The position numbers were made by a program, and so were the translations under genes. The notes under the pieces are model-generated. The model was not told the origin of the DNA. It was given only the letters and a program-made list of their open reading frames with translations, and did no database searches. 47,370 nucleotides of DNA from Streptomyces triticisoli. GTDB taxonomy: Bacteria > Actinomycetota > Actinomycetes > Streptomycetales > Streptomycetaceae. The DNA is taken from positions 1-47,370 of the forward strand of contig NZ_QFDQ01000012.1 in the NCBI RefSeq assembly GCF_003270085.1. Direction: 5' to 3'. Every line of letters begins with the position of its first letter. Within the stretch, counting starts at the first letter, position 1. Shown one piece after another: positions 33,955 to 46,927 of this stretch.

Positions 33955-34611
33955 ATGAGCAAGACGACGGTCAAGGACGTGTCCGCGGAATCCGAGCCGG
34001 AACGCGCGGTGCCCACGCCGCGCACGGTGGGCGGCAGCCGCGCCTTCGCCCTGATGCTGGTGATCACGGGCGCGGCCGGTCTGCTCGCCGCGTGGATCAT
34101 CACGATCGACAAGCAGAAGATCCTCGAAGGCAAGCTCAGCGGCAAGACCTTCACCCCCAGCTGCAGCCTCAACCCGATCGTGTCGTGCGGCAGCGTCATG
34201 GACAGCAAGCAGGCCGTCGTCTTCGGGTTCCCCAACCCGCTGCTCGGCCTGGTCTGCTACGGCATCGTCATCTGCGTCGGCATGAGCCTGCTGGCCCGCG
34301 CCACCTTCCCGCGCTGGTACTGGCTGACCTTCAACTTCGGCACACTCTTCGGTGTCTGCTTCGTCACCTGGCTGATGTTCCAGTCGCTGTACCGGATCAA
34401 CGCGCTGTGCCTGTGGTGCTCGCTCGCCTGGGCCGCCACGATCGTCATGTTCTGGTACGTGACCTCCTTCAACGTCCGCAACGACTTCCTGCCCGCGCCG
34501 CGCCCGGTGAAGAACTTCCTCGCCGAGTTCACCTGGGTGCTGCCGGTCACGCACTGCGGCGCGATCGTCATGCTGATCCTGACCCGCTGGGGCAGCAGCC
34601 TCTGGGCCTGA
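33955..34611 (+). CDS. Vitamin K epoxide reductase family protein
   Basis: The product of 218 residues has about five membrane helices and the VKOR active cysteines: loop cysteines C70 and C78, and the C152-x-x-C155 pair in LCLWC. Bacterial VKORs reoxidise DsbA-like proteins outside the membrane using quinone, in place of DsbB. No thioredoxin-like domain is fused here, so a separate partner is expected elsewhere. ATG 33955 is used; an in-frame GTG lies directly before it. Confidence 0.92.
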   Translation: MSKTTVKDVSAESEPERAVPTPRTVGGSRAFALMLVITGAAGLLAAWIITIDKQKILEGKLSGKTFTPSCSLNPIVSCGSVMDSKQAVVFGFPNPLLGLVCYGIVICVGMSLLARATFPRWYWLTFNFGTLFGVCFVTWLMFQSLYRINALCLWCSLAWAATIVMFWYVTSFNVRNDFLPAPRPVKNFLAEFTWVLPVTHCGAIVMLILTRWGSSLWA

Positions 34612-34664
34612 GCCCCGGGGCCCGATCCCGCCGGACAGGCCCCGGGCGTACGGCCCTGACGGTC

Positions 34665-34687
34665 TTGTCAGTGGTGTGCCATAGGGT
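34665..34687 (+). promoter_or_regulatory. RecA-NDp (PafBC-type) DNA-damage promoter of rarA
   Basis: TTGTCAGTG (34665-34673), exactly 8 bases, then TAGGGT (34682-34687) is a full match to the actinobacterial LexA-independent damage promoter. The start codon GTG 34694 is 7 bases after the -10 box, so the transcript is predicted to be leaderless. Confidence 0.82.
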
Positions 34688-34693
34688 TTCAGC

Positions 34694-36049
34694 GTGGAGC
34701 CCGACCTGTTCACCGCCGCAGCAGAAGAACGCCAGGAGAAGGACCCGGCCGCGAGTCCCCTGGCGGTCCGGATGCGCCCGCGCACCCTCGACGAGGTGGT
34801 GGGCCAGCAGCATCTGCTCAAGCCGGGCTCGCCGCTGCGGCGGCTGGTCGGCGAGGGCTCGGGCGGCCCGGCGGGACCCTCGTCGGTGATCCTGTGGGGC
34901 CCGCCCGGCACCGGCAAGACCACCCTGGCGTACGTCGTCTCCACGACCACCAACAAGCGCTTCGTGGAACTTTCGGCGATCACCGCGGGCGTCAAGGAGG
35001 TCCGTGCGGTCATCGACGGCGCCCGCCGGGCCTCCGGCGGCTACGGCCAGGAGACCGTGCTCTTCCTCGACGAGATCCACCGCTTCAGCAAGGCCCAGCA
35101 GGACTCCCTGCTGCCGGCGGTGGAGAACCGCTGGGTGACGCTGATCGCGGCCACCACGGAGAACCCGTACTTCTCCGTGATCTCCCCACTGCTGTCCCGC
35201 TCCCTGCTGCTCACCCTCGAACCTCTCACCGACGACGACGTCCGCGGCCTGCTCCGCCGTGCCCTCACCGACGAGCGCGGCCTGAAGAGCACCGTCACCC
35301 TCCCCGAGGACACCGAGAGCCATCTGCTGCGCATCGCCGGCGGCGACGCCCGCCGCGCCCTGACCGCCCTGGAGGCCGCCGCCGGGGCCGCCCTCGCCAA
35401 GGGCGAGAGCGAGATCGGCCTGACCACGCTGGAGGAGACCGTCGACCGGGCCGCGGTGAAGTACGACCGCGACGGCGACCAGCACTACGACGTCGCCAGC
35501 GCCCTGATCAAGTCCATCCGCGGCTCCGACGTCGATGCCGCCCTGCACTACCTGGCCCGGATGATCGAGGCCGGCGAGGATCCCCGGTTCATCGCCCGCC
35601 GTCTGATGATCTCCGCCAGCGAGGACATCGGCCTCGCCGACCCGGGCGCGCTGCCCATAGCCGTCGCCGCGGCCCAGGCCGTGGCGATGATCGGCTTCCC
35701 CGAGGCGGCCCTGACCCTCAGCCACGCCACCATCGCCCTGGCCCTCGCCCCCAAGTCCAACTCGGCGACCACGGCGATCGGCGCCGCCCTGGACGACGTA
35801 CGCAAGGGACTGGCCGGACCCGTCCCGCCCCACCTGAGGGACGGGCACTACAAGGGCGCGGCCAAGCTCGGCCACGCACAGGGGTACGTCTACCCGCACG
35901 ACCTGCCCGAGGGCATCGCCGCCCAGCAGTACGCGCCGGACGAACTGAAGAACCGCGAGTACTACACCCCGGGCCGGCACGGCGCCGAGGCGCGGTACGC
36001 GGACGCGGTGGAGTGGACCCGCAAGCACCTCGGTCGAAAGCGGCCGTAG
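34694..36049 (+). CDS. rarA: Replication-associated recombination protein A (MgsA/RarA AAA+ ATPase)
   Basis: The product of 451 residues has the N-terminal [17 protein letters not shown], Walker [10 protein letters not shown] (69-77), Walker [17 protein letters not shown], sensor 1 [10 protein letters not shown], then the C-terminal tetramerisation domain ([24 protein letters not shown]). It acts at stalled replication forks on single-stranded DNA ends. The gene has no ribosome site and sits right at its predicted transcription start. The damage-inducible promoter fits its role. Confidence 0.95.
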   Translation: MEPDLFTAAAEERQEKDPAASPLAVRMRPRTLDEVVGQQHLLKPGSPLRRLVGEGSGGPAGPSSVILWGPPGTGKTTLAYVVSTTTNKRFVELSAITAGVKEVRAVIDGARRASGGYGQETVLFLDEIHRFSKAQQDSLLPAVENRWVTLIAATTENPYFSVISPLLSRSLLLTLEPLTDDDVRGLLRRALTDERGLKSTVTLPEDTESHLLRIAGGDARRALTALEAAAGAALAKGESEIGLTTLEETVDRAAVKYDRDGDQHYDVASALIKSIRGSDVDAALHYLARMIEAGEDPRFIARRLMISASEDIGLADPGALPIAVAAAQAVAMIGFPEAALTLSHATIALALAPKSNSATTAIGAALDDVRKGLAGPVPPHLRDGHYKGAAKLGHAQGYVYPHDLPEGIAAQQYAPDELKNREYYTPGRHGAEARYADAVEWTRKHLGRKRP

Positions 36050-36087
36050 GGCCCGGCACGAGGTGTCGGACAGACCCCGGCAGCCTG

Positions 36088-36421
36088 TAGACTCTCCCGA
36101 AGCGCTGAGTCCCGTGTCCGGCACCCCGCAAGGGGGAACGGCACACCAGAGCGGGACATCCAGCCGGAACCCCACCGCCCCAGCGCAGTGGAGATCCAGG
36201 AGCGTCGCGCACCGGCGAACGGTGTCGCGGGCAGCCCACCACCACCCGCACACCCCGGGACCGGTCGGTGGGCCACTCGCGTGCTGCACGTATGTGCCCA
36301 GACCAGGGAGCGGCTGCCCACCAGGTCCGACGGGACCCGGCGGGATTCCCCGGCTGCGGATGCGACCTCCCCTAACCCTGGTGAAGCCGTATTCACACAG
36401 AAACACGAGGTGATCGGTTCC
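36088..36421 (+). promoter_or_regulatory. Promoter and long leader of rpsD
   Basis: A TAGACT -10 box (36088-36093) is followed by about 320 bases without a gene before rpsD. The leader contains several GC-rich hairpins, for example CGCGCACCG/CGGTGTCGCG at 36206-36229. Ribosomal protein S4 represses its own synthesis through mRNA leaders in other bacteria, so a similar control element could lie here, although I cannot match a known leader structure. GAGGTG is the ribosome site. Confidence 0.45.
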
Positions 36422-37036
36422 ATGGCGAACCAGCCCCGCCCCAAGGTCAAGAAGTCGCGTGCCCTCGGTATCGCGCTGACCCCGAAGGCCGTCAAGTACT
36501 TCGAGGCCCGCCCCTACCCGCCGGGTGAGCACGGCCGCGGCCGCAAGCAGAACTCGGACTACAAGGTCCGTCTGCTGGAGAAGCAGCGCCTGCGCGCTCA
36601 GTACGACATCTCCGAGCGCCAGCTGGTGCGCGCCTACGAGCGTGCCGCCAAGACCACGATGAAGACCGGTGACGCGCTCCTCATCGAGCTCGAGCGCCGC
36701 CTCGACGCGCTGGTCCTGCGTTCGGGCATCGCCCGCACGATCTACCAGGCCCGCCAGATGGTCACCCACGGCCACATCCAGGTCAACGGCCAGAAGGTCG
36801 ACAAGCCGTCCTTCCTCGTGCGTCCGGACGACGTCGTCCAGGTCCGCGACCGCAGCAAGGACAAGACGCTCTTCCAGATCGCCCGCGAGGGCGGCTTCGC
36901 CCCCGAGGGCGAGACCCCGCGCTACCTGCAGGTGAACCTCAAGGCCCTGGCGTTCCGCCTGGACCGTGAGCCGAACCGCAAGGAGATCCCGGTGATCTGC
37001 GACGAGCAGCTCGTCGTCGAGTACTACGCCCGCTGA
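36422..37036 (+). CDS. rpsD: 30S ribosomal protein S4
   Basis: The product of 204 residues has the N-terminal S4 domain and the RNA-binding S4 fold ([32 protein letters not shown]). It lacks the N-terminal cysteine knot, so it is the zinc-independent form. It nucleates assembly of the 30S 5' domain. Here rpsD stands alone and not with rpsK-rpoA, as is common in streptomycetes. Confidence 0.98.
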   Translation: MANQPRPKVKKSRALGIALTPKAVKYFEARPYPPGEHGRGRKQNSDYKVRLLEKQRLRAQYDISERQLVRAYERAAKTTMKTGDALLIELERRLDALVLRSGIARTIYQARQMVTHGHIQVNGQKVDKPSFLVRPDDVVQVRDRSKDKTLFQIAREGGFAPEGETPRYLQVNLKALAFRLDREPNRKEIPVICDEQLVVEYYAR

Positions 37037-37058
37037 CCCAGGCCGGCCGCAGTACCTC

Positions 37059-37102
37059 AGCCCGCCGTCTCCCCACCTTCCGGGTGGGCGAGGCGGCGGG
37101 CT
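37059..37102 (+). terminator. rpsD terminator
   Basis: A long hairpin (37059 to 37102) with a 4-base TTCC loop and a stem of about 19 bp interrupted by one mismatch follows rpsD by 22 bases. Confidence 0.85.
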
Positions 37103-37283
37103 CGCGTATGCCTCCCCGGCGCCGGTCCCGCCGCCCCGGTGCCCCCGCCGGACACGGAGCCCGATTCCGCAGCGCGCGGGCGGTAATCCGGTACGGAGCG
37201 CCACCCCCGGCGCGATAGGCTCGGTGCACGACTTTTTCGATGTTCTCGATGTTCAGGCACGGATCAGGGAGCGGGTGCGCACA

Positions 37284-37724
37284 GTGTCCGGTGGTGAGGT
37301 GGCCGGGATCCTGGTGGCCGTCTTCTGGGCGATCCTGGTCTCCTTCCTCGCCGTCGCACTGGTGAGGCTGGCCCAGACGCTCAAGGCGACCACCAAGCTC
37401 GTGGCGGACGTGACCGACCAGGCCGTTCCGCTGCTGGCCGACGCCTCCCAGGCGGTGCGCTCCGCGCAGACCCAGATCGACCGTGTCGACGCGATCGCCT
37501 CCGACGTCCAGGAGGTCACCTCCAACGCCTCCGCGCTGTCCACCACCGTCGCCTCCACCTTCGGCGGCCCCCTGGTCAAGGTCGCCGCCTTCGGATACGG
37601 CGTGCGCCGGGCCCTGGGCGGCCGTAAGGAGGACGTGCCCGTCAAGACGTCGAGGCGTACCGTGATCGTGGGCCGCACCGTCCCGGCCGCGCGGCGGGGA
37701 AAGCGGAACAACCGGGAGAAGTAA
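37284..37724 (+). CDS. DUF948 single-pass membrane protein
   Basis: The product of 146 residues has one N-terminal membrane helix (about 5-27, VAGILVAVFWAILVSFLAVAL), then a coiled-coil region (KATTKLVADVTDQAVPLLAD) typical of DUF948 and a basic tail. The function is unknown. GTG 37284 has GGGAGCGG upstream. A TAGGCT box at 37216-37221 next to GTG 37224 would allow a longer, leaderless form with 20 extra residues. It belongs to the alaS operon. Confidence 0.82.
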   Translation: MSGGEVAGILVAVFWAILVSFLAVALVRLAQTLKATTKLVADVTDQAVPLLADASQAVRSAQTQIDRVDAIASDVQEVTSNASALSTTVASTFGGPLVKVAAFGYGVRRALGGRKEDVPVKTSRRTVIVGRTVPAARRGKRNNREK

Positions 37725-37733
37725 GGACTAGCG

Positions 37734-38141
37734 ATGTTCCGCCGTACGTTCTGGTTCACCACAGGTGTCGCCGCCGGCGTGTGGGCCACCACCAAGGTCA
37801 ACCGCAAGCTGAAGCAGCTGACCCCCGAGAGCCTCGCCGCGACCGCGGCGAACAAGGCGCTCGAGGCGGGCCACCGGCTCAAGGACCGCGCGGTCGGCTT
37901 CGCGCTCGACGTCCGCGACAACATGGCCCAGCGGGAGGCCGAACTCGGCGAGGTGCTCGGCATCGACGCCCCCGTCGACCCCGAACTCCCCTCCCCCAAG
38001 CTCTCGGCTGCGCTCGAGCAGGGGGTACCCCCATCGAGGCGGTACGCCGCCATCGAGAACCACAACAGCCCGAAGCACGCCGGGAATCCCACGGACCCGA
38101 CGTACCCGACGTACTCGTACAACCGGAATGAGGACCACTGA
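37734..38141 (+). CDS. DUF6167 family protein interrupted by a palindromic repeat
   Basis: The product has 135 residues. The first 75 or so ([27 protein letters not shown] and what follows) and the end (YNRNEDH) are typical of a short streptomycete family found before alaS. In between, residues about 86-101 are encoded by a copy of a Streptomyces palindromic repeat that kept the reading frame. ATG 37734 follows AAGGA. Its stop overlaps the alaS start by one base. Confidence 0.8.
   Translation: MFRRTFWFTTGVAAGVWATTKVNRKLKQLTPESLAATAANKALEAGHRLKDRAVGFALDVRDNMAQREAELGEVLGIDAPVDPELPSPKLSAALEQGVPPSRRYAAIENHNSPKHAGNPTDPTYPTYSYNRNEDH
37991..38032 (+). repeat. Palindromic Streptomyces repeat inside a coding sequence
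   Basis: The unit runs from CTCCCCCAAGCTCTCGG to GGGGGTACCCCC (38021-38032, a perfect 12-base palindrome). CCCC and GCTC on the left pair with GAGC and GGGG on the right. I recognise this from intergenic sequence of many streptomycetes. Here it lies in frame inside the DUF6167 gene. Confidence 0.65.
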
Positions 38142-40813
38142 TGGAGTCGGCTGAGATCCGCCGTCGCTGGCTGAGCTTCTTCGAGGAGCGCGGGCACACC
38201 GTCGTCCCTTCGGCGTCGCTCATCGCGGACGACCCGACTCTGCTCCTCGTCCCGGCCGGCATGGTGCCCTTCAAGCCCTACTTCCTGGGCGAGGTCAAGC
38301 CGCCCTACCCGCGCGCCACCAGCGTGCAGAAGTGCGTGCGCACGCCCGACATCGAAGAGGTCGGCAAGACCACCCGGCACGGCACGTTCTTCCAGATGTG
38401 CGGCAACTTCTCCTTCGGCGACTACTTCAAGGAAGGCGCCATCAAGCTGGCCTGGGAGCTGCTCACCACCCCCCAGGACAAGGGCGGTTACGGCCTGGAG
38501 CCGGAGAAGCTCTGGATCACCGTCTACCAGGACGACGACGAGGCCGAGCGGATCTGGCACGAGGTCGTCGGCGTGCCCAAGGAGCGCATCCAGCGCCTGG
38601 GCATGAAGGACAACTTCTGGTCCATGGGCGTGCCCGGCCCGTGCGGCCCCTGCTCCGAGATCAACTACGACCGCGGCCCCGATTTCGGCGCCGAGGGCGG
38701 CCCCGCCGTCAACGACGAGCGGTACGTGGAGATCTGGAACCTCGTCTTCATGCAGTACGAGCGCGGCGAGGGCACCGGCAAGGACAACTTCGAGATCCTC
38801 GGCGACCTGCCGAACAAGAACATCGACACCGGCCTCGGCCTGGAACGGCTCGCCATGATTCTGCAGGGCGTGCAGAACATGTACGAGATCGACACCTCCA
38901 TGGCCGTCATCGAGAAGGCCACCGAGCTGACCGGTGTCGCCTACGGCGACGCCCACGACTCGGACGTCTCCCTGCGCGTGGTCACCGACCACATGCGCAC
39001 CGCCACCATGCTCATCGGCGACGGCGTCACCCCCGGCAACGAGGGCCGCGGCTACGTGCTGCGCCGCATCATGCGCCGCGCCATCCGCAACATGCGGCTG
39101 CTCGGCGCCACCGGTCCGGTCGTCAAGGACCTGATCGACGTCGTCATCGACATGATGGGCCGGCAGTACCCGGAGCTGGTCACCGACCGCGAGCGCATCG
39201 AGAAGGTCGCCCTCGCCGAGGAGGCCCGCTTCCTCAAGACCCTCAACGCCGGCACGAACGTGCTGGACAGCGCCGTCGCCGAGACCAAGGCCACCGGCTC
39301 CGGCGTGCTGCCCGGCGACAAGGCCTTCCTGCTCCACGACACCTGGGGCTTCCCCATCGACCTCACCCTGGAGATGGCCGCCGAGCAGGGCCTCACCGTG
39401 GACGAGGAGGGCTTCCGCCGCCTGATGAAGGATCAGCGGGAGCGTGCCAAGGCCGACGCCCGGGCCAAGAAGACCGGCCACGCCGACCTCGGCGCCTACC
39501 GTGAGATCGCCGACACCGCCGGCGAGACCGGCTTCATCGGCTACACCGACACCGAGGGCGAGTCCACGATCGTCGGCATCCTCGTCGACGGAGTCCCCTC
39601 CCCGGCCGCCGCCGAGGGCGACGAGGTCGAGGTCGTCCTGGACCGCACCCCGTTCTACGCCGAGGGCGGCGGCCAGATCGGCGACACCGGCCGGATCAAG
39701 GCCGACTCCGGTGCCGTCATCGAGGTCCGCGACTGCCAGAAGCCGGTCCCGGGCGTCTACGTCCACAAGGGCGTCGTCCAGGTCGGCGAGGTCACCGTCG
39801 GCGCCAGGGCCCACGCCTCGATCGACGCCCACCGCCGCAAGGCCATCGCCCGCGCCCACTCGGCCACGCACCTGACCCACCAGGCGCTGCGCGACGCCCT
39901 CGGCCCGACGGCCGCCCAGGCCGGCTCCGAGAACCAGCCGGGCCGCTTCCGCTTCGACTTCGGCTCCCCGTCCGCCGTACCGCAGACGGTGATGACCGAC
40001 GTCGAGCAGAAGATCAACGAGGTGCTCGCCCGCGACCTCGACGTGCACGCCGATGTCATGAGCATCGACGAGGCCAAGAAGCAGGGCGCCCTCGCCGAGT
40101 TCGGCGAGAAGTACGGCGATCGCGTGCGCGTGGTGACCATCGGCGACTTCTCCAAGGAGCTGTGCGGCGGCACCCACGTGCCCAACACCGCCCAGCTGGG
40201 CCTGGTGAAGCTGCTCGGCGAGTCGTCGATCGGCTCCGGCGTGCGCCGTGTCGAGGCCCTGGTCGGCGTGGACGCCTACCACTACCTCGCCCGCGAGCAC
40301 ACGGTCGTGAACCAGCTGACCGAACTGCTCAAGGGCCGCCCGGAGGAGCTGCCGGAGAAGGTCTCCGCGATGCTCGGCAAGCTGAAGGACGCCGAGAAGG
40401 AGATCGAGAAGTTCCGCGCCGAGAAGGTGCTGCAGGCCGCCGCGGGGCTCGCCGAATCCGCCAAGGACGTCAGGGGCGTGGCCGTGGTCACCGGCCGGGT
40501 CCCGGACGGCACCACGCCGGACGACCTGCGCAAGCTGGTCCTCGACGTACGCGGCCGCGTCCAGGGCGGCCGGGCCGCCGTGGTCGCCCTGTTCACGGTG
40601 AACAACGGCAAGCCGCTGACGGTCATCGCCACCAACGAGGCCGCCCGTGAGCGGGGTCTGAGCGCCGGTGACCTGGTCCGCACCGCCGCCAAGACCCTCG
40701 GCGGCGGCGGTGGCGGCAAGCCGGACGTCGCCCAGGGCGGCGGCCAGAACCCGGCCGCCGTCGGCGAGGCCGTGGACGCCGTGGAACGCCTCGTGGCGGA
40801 GACGGCGAAGTGA
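38141..40813 (+). CDS. alaS: Alanyl-tRNA synthetase
   Basis: The product of 890 residues has the class II core ([44 protein letters not shown]), the editing domain with the zinc-binding HSATH and CGGTH motifs, and the C-terminal C-Ala region ending in a Gly-rich stretch. It charges tRNA-Ala, recognising the G3-U70 pair, and clears Ser and Gly mischarging. ATG overlaps the DUF6167 stop by one base. Confidence 0.98.
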   Translation: MESAEIRRRWLSFFEERGHTVVPSASLIADDPTLLLVPAGMVPFKPYFLGEVKPPYPRATSVQKCVRTPDIEEVGKTTRHGTFFQMCGNFSFGDYFKEGAIKLAWELLTTPQDKGGYGLEPEKLWITVYQDDDEAERIWHEVVGVPKERIQRLGMKDNFWSMGVPGPCGPCSEINYDRGPDFGAEGGPAVNDERYVEIWNLVFMQYERGEGTGKDNFEILGDLPNKNIDTGLGLERLAMILQGVQNMYEIDTSMAVIEKATELTGVAYGDAHDSDVSLRVVTDHMRTATMLIGDGVTPGNEGRGYVLRRIMRRAIRNMRLLGATGPVVKDLIDVVIDMMGRQYPELVTDRERIEKVALAEEARFLKTLNAGTNVLDSAVAETKATGSGVLPGDKAFLLHDTWGFPIDLTLEMAAEQGLTVDEEGFRRLMKDQRERAKADARAKKTGHADLGAYREIADTAGETGFIGYTDTEGESTIVGILVDGVPSPAAAEGDEVEVVLDRTPFYAEGGGQIGDTGRIKADSGAVIEVRDCQKPVPGVYVHKGVVQVGEVTVGARAHASIDAHRRKAIARAHSATHLTHQALRDALGPTAAQAGSENQPGRFRFDFGSPSAVPQTVMTDVEQKINEVLARDLDVHADVMSIDEAKKQGALAEFGEKYGDRVRVVTIGDFSKELCGGTHVPNTAQLGLVKLLGESSIGSGVRRVEALVGVDAYHYLAREHTVVNQLTELLKGRPEELPEKVSAMLGKLKDAEKEIEKFRAEKVLQAAAGLAESAKDVRGVAVVTGRVPDGTTPDDLRKLVLDVRGRVQGGRAAVVALFTVNNGKPLTVIATNEAARERGLSAGDLVRTAAKTLGGGGGGKPDVAQGGGQNPAAVGEAVDAVERLVAETAK

Positions 40814-40826
40814 TGAGGGCCCAGTG

Positions 40827-41291
40827 GTGAGGAAGGGACGCCGGCTCGCGATCGACGTCGGGGACGCCCGTATCGGGGTCGCCTCCTGCGACCCCGACGG
40901 GATCCTCGCCACCCCGGTGGAGACGGTCCCCGGCCGGGACGTCCCGGCGGCGCACCGCCGGCTCCGGCAGCTCGTCGCGGAGTACGAGCCGATCGAGGTC
41001 GTCGTCGGGCTCCCGCGTTCCCTCAAGGGGGGCGAGGGCCCGGCCGCGATCAAGGTCCGCGCCTTCGCCGGGGAGCTGGCCCAGGGCATCGCCCCGGTGC
41101 CGGTCCGGCTGGTGGACGAGCGGATGACCACGGTGACGGCCAGTCAGGGCCTGCGGGCTTCCGGGGTAAGGTCCAGGAAGGGACGCTCCGTGATCGACCA
41201 GGCCGCCGCTGTCATCATCCTGCAGCAGGCCCTGGAATCCGAACGAGTGTCAGGCAAAGCACCCGGCGAGGGCGTCGAAGTGGTCATCTGA
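40827..41291 (+). CDS. ruvX: Holliday junction resolvase-like RuvX (YqgF)
   Basis: The product of 154 residues has an RNase H-like fold: LAIDVGDARIGVASCDPDG (first aspartate), VVVGLPRSLKGGEGPAA, VRLVDERMTT and the SVIDQAAAVIILQ end. YqgF proteins process pre-16S rRNA 5' ends; resolvase activity is claimed for some. Two GTG codons stand in a row (40824 and 40827); I use the second, preferred by spacing from GAGGG. It follows alaS by 13 bases. Confidence 0.92.
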   Translation: MRKGRRLAIDVGDARIGVASCDPDGILATPVETVPGRDVPAAHRRLRQLVAEYEPIEVVVGLPRSLKGGEGPAAIKVRAFAGELAQGIAPVPVRLVDERMTTVTASQGLRASGVRSRKGRSVIDQAAAVIILQQALESERVSGKAPGEGVEVVI

Positions 41292-41317
41292 TCGCAGTAC
41301 GGTAACGTTCCGCGCGA

Positions 41318-41344
41318 TGCGCCGGTGTTCGAACAGCCGGCGCA
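41318..41344 (+). terminator. Hairpin after ruvX
   Basis: TGCGCCGG/CCGGCGCA (41318-41325 with 41337-41344) is a perfect 8-bp stem whose loop contains the palindrome TGTTCGAACA. It lies between ruvX and mltG. Confidence 0.6.
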
Positions 41345-41413
41345 CAGCAAGAGGCGGAACGGGTGCCGGGCCACTACGCCGCGTAACCGCCGCCTCGCGG
41401 CTCTAGGGGATCG

Positions 41414-43111
41414 ATGACTGAGTATGGCCGGGGCCAAGGCTCCGAACCGTGGCATCCGGACGACCCGTTGTACGGGGACGGCGGATGGGGAGGGCAGCAG
41501 GCCCAGGCGGGTCAGCAGCCCCCCTACGGGGGCCGGCCGCAGCAGCATCCGCAGCAGCCGCAGTACGGCGAATGGGGTCACGAACAGCAGGCCGGCTACG
41601 GCGGGCAGTACCAGCAGCAGTACGGCGAGCAGGGCCACCACCAGTACGACCAGCAGCAGTACACGGGCCACTTCCAGGACCAGCGGCAGTACCACCAGGG
41701 CGGCTGGGACGGTACCGGCGGTCAGCAGCAGCCGGCGTACCCCGCCGACCCGGTCGACCCCTACGGTCAGCAGGCCGCGGCCTACGACGCCGAGCAGCCC
41801 GACTTCTACGGCACCCCCGAGGCCTACCCGCCGCCCCAGCCGCCGAGCCGCCGGCGCGCCGAACCGGAGCCGCGGCCCGACTGGGACCCGGAGCCCGAAC
41901 CCGGCCAGAAGGACGAGCACCCCTTCTTCGCGGGCGGCGACGAGGACGACGATGCCGACGCCGACGACCCGAAGAACGAGGACCGGGGGCGCGGCGACCG
42001 CAAGGGGCGCGGCGGCAAGGGCAAGGGCAAGAAGCGCCGCAGCGGCTGCGCCTGCCTGGTCGTCGTCATGGTGTTCGGCGGCGGTGCGGTCGGCGTCACG
42101 TACTACGGCTACCAGTTCTACCAAAATCGTTTCGGCGCGGCACCGGACTACGCGGGCAACGGGAACGGCGAGCAGGTCACGGTCGTCATCCCCAAGGGGG
42201 CCGGTGGCTATGTGATCGGCCAGGAGCTGAAGAAGGCGGGCGTCGTCGCGAGCGTGGACGCGTTCGTCTCCGCGCAGGAGGCGAATCCCAACGGCAAGCA
42301 GATCCAGGACGGCGTCTACACGCTGCAGAAGCACATGTCGGCCGCGAACGCGGTCCGGCTGATGCTCAGCCCCGAGAGCCGCAGCAACCTGATCATCGCC
42401 GAGGGCAAGCGCAACGCCGACATCTACGAGCTCATCGACAAGCGCCTGGAAGTGGACGAGGGCACCACCGCCAAGGTCGCCAAGAGCGAGTGGAAGAGCC
42501 TCGGCCTGCCCGCGTGGGCGATGAACCACAAGGACGTCAAGGACCCGCTGGAGGGCTTCCTCTATCCGTCCAGCTATTCGGTCGCCAAGGGGCAGAAGCC
42601 CAAGGACGTCCTGAAGCAGATGGTGGCGCGGGCCAACGAGACCTACGAACGGTACAAGTTCGCCGAGAAGGCGAAGGAACTGAACCTGAAGGACCCGTTC
42701 GAGCTCGTCACGGTCGCGAGCCTGGTCCAGGCCGAGGGCAAGACGCACGACGACTTCCGCAAGATGTCGGAGGTCGTCTACAACCGCCTCAAGCCGACCA
42801 ACACCGAGACCTACCAGTTGCTGCAGTTCGACTCGACCTTCAACTACCTGAAGGGCGAGAGCAACATCCACATCAGCGAAAAAGAGATCAACAGCAACAA
42901 GAACCCGTACAACACCTACACCAACAAGGGCCTGCCGCCCGGGCCGATCGGAAACCCCGGCGACGACGCCCTGAAGGCGGCCCTGAATCCGACCCACGAC
43001 GGCTGGATCTACTTCGTGGCGACCGACGGCATGAACAAGACCGAGTTCGCCAAGACCCATGCCGAATTCCTGAAGCTCAAGGACAAGTTCAATGCCAGCT
43101 CGGGCAACTGA
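41414..43111 (+). CDS. mltG: Endolytic peptidoglycan transglycosylase MltG
   Basis: The product has 565 residues. Residues 1-150 are a low-complexity cytoplasmic region very rich in Gln, Tyr and Gly, followed by acidic and basic blocks (KGKGKKRR), a membrane helix (211-232), a LysM-like part and the YceG domain with DPLEGFLYPSSY, ASLVQAEGK with the conserved acid E441, and NTYTNKGLPPGPIGNPG. It cuts nascent glycan strands and so ends their synthesis. The long Gln-rich extension is absent from Escherichia coli MltG. Its end overlaps aroE by 20 bases. Confidence 0.93.
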   Translation: MTEYGRGQGSEPWHPDDPLYGDGGWGGQQAQAGQQPPYGGRPQQHPQQPQYGEWGHEQQAGYGGQYQQQYGEQGHHQYDQQQYTGHFQDQRQYHQGGWDGTGGQQQPAYPADPVDPYGQQAAAYDAEQPDFYGTPEAYPPPQPPSRRRAEPEPRPDWDPEPEPGQKDEHPFFAGGDEDDDADADDPKNEDRGRGDRKGRGGKGKGKKRRSGCACLVVVMVFGGGAVGVTYYGYQFYQNRFGAAPDYAGNGNGEQVTVVIPKGAGGYVIGQELKKAGVVASVDAFVSAQEANPNGKQIQDGVYTLQKHMSAANAVRLMLSPESRSNLIIAEGKRNADIYELIDKRLEVDEGTTAKVAKSEWKSLGLPAWAMNHKDVKDPLEGFLYPSSYSVAKGQKPKDVLKQMVARANETYERYKFAEKAKELNLKDPFELVTVASLVQAEGKTHDDFRKMSEVVYNRLKPTNTETYQLLQFDSTFNYLKGESNIHISEKEINSNKNPYNTYTNKGLPPGPIGNPGDDALKAALNPTHDGWIYFVATDGMNKTEFAKTHAEFLKLKDKFNASSGN

Positions 43112-43931
43112 GGCTCACCGGGCCGCCGTTCTCGGTTCCCCGATCGCCCACTCGCTCTCCCCGGTGCTGCACCGGGCGGCGTACGCCGAGTTGGGGCTCA
43201 CGCACTGGTCGTACGACCGGTTCGAGGTCGACGAGGCGGGCCTGCCCGGGTTCTTCGAGGGCCTGGGAGCCGAGTGGGCGGGGCTGTCCCTGACCATGCC
43301 GCTGAAGCGGGCGGTCATTCCGCTGCTCGACGCGATCAGCGACACGGCCGCCTCCGTCGAGGCGGTCAACACGGTGGTGTTCACCGAGGACGGCCGCCGG
43401 CTCGGGGACAACACCGACGTGCCCGGCATGGTCGCCGCCCTGCGCGAGCACGGCATCGAGCAGGTCGGCTCGGCGGCGATCCTCGGCGCCGGCGCCACCG
43501 CCTCCTCCGCGCTGGCCGCGCTCGCCCGCGTCTGCACCGGAGAAGTGGTCGCCTACGTCCGCAGCGAGGCCCGCGCCGCCGAGATGCGGCAGTGGGGCGA
43601 GCGGCTGGACATCGAGGTCCGTACGGCCGGCTGGGCCGACGCGGCCGAGGCCCTGCGGGCCCCGCTGGTGATCGCCACCACTCCGGCCGGCACCACGGAC
43701 GCGCTGGCCGGCGCCGTACCCGAACGCCCGGCCACCCTCTTCGACGTCCTCTACGAGCCCTGGCCCACCGCCCTCGCGGCCCGCTGGTCCATGGCCGGCG
43801 GCGCCGTCGTCAGCGGCCTCGACCTGCTGGTGCACCAGGCGGTCCTCCAGGTGGAACAGATGACGGGCCGCACCCCGGCCCCCCTGGACGCCATGCGCCG
43901 AGCAGGCGAAAAGGCCCTCGCAGACCGCTGA
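43092..43931 (+). CDS. aroE: Shikimate dehydrogenase
   Basis: The product of 279 residues has the shikimate-binding SPIAHSLSP, the catalytic K72 in MPLKRAV, GDNTDVPGM and the NADPH loop ILGAGATASSALAAL. It reduces 3-dehydroshikimate. ATG 43092 lies inside the end of mltG, so the two are coupled. It begins the shikimate block with aroC, aroK and aroB. Confidence 0.95.
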   Translation: MPARATEAHRAAVLGSPIAHSLSPVLHRAAYAELGLTHWSYDRFEVDEAGLPGFFEGLGAEWAGLSLTMPLKRAVIPLLDAISDTAASVEAVNTVVFTEDGRRLGDNTDVPGMVAALREHGIEQVGSAAILGAGATASSALAALARVCTGEVVAYVRSEARAAEMRQWGERLDIEVRTAGWADAAEALRAPLVIATTPAGTTDALAGAVPERPATLFDVLYEPWPTALAARWSMAGGAVVSGLDLLVHQAVLQVEQMTGRTPAPLDAMRRAGEKALADR

Positions 43932-44139
43932 CCCCGACCGTTTCCGCCGGAGCGGACGCCGGGGCCCGGTGCCGCCGGTGCGCGGCGGTGCCACGGTTCG
44001 AAGGCGGTGCGCCGGGCGTCCGACTGCTGGACCGGCGACCGGGGACGGCGTCCGGACGTGGGAGGATCGGAAGTGGCGGGCCAGGGCCGCGCACCCGGTC
44101 GCGCCGTCGCAGTTCCAGGCGCGAGCATGAGGAGCACCG

Positions 44140-46927
<2,788 letters not shown>

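Noticed and set aside
41326..41336. TGTTCGAACA as a LexA (SOS) box
   Set aside because: Only overlapping half-sites occur, without the TCGAAC-N4-GTTCGA arrangement, and it lies in a hairpin loop after ruvX.
43932..44139. Small gene between aroE and aroC
   Set aside because: Short frames exist, but none has a ribosome site or recognisable sequence.
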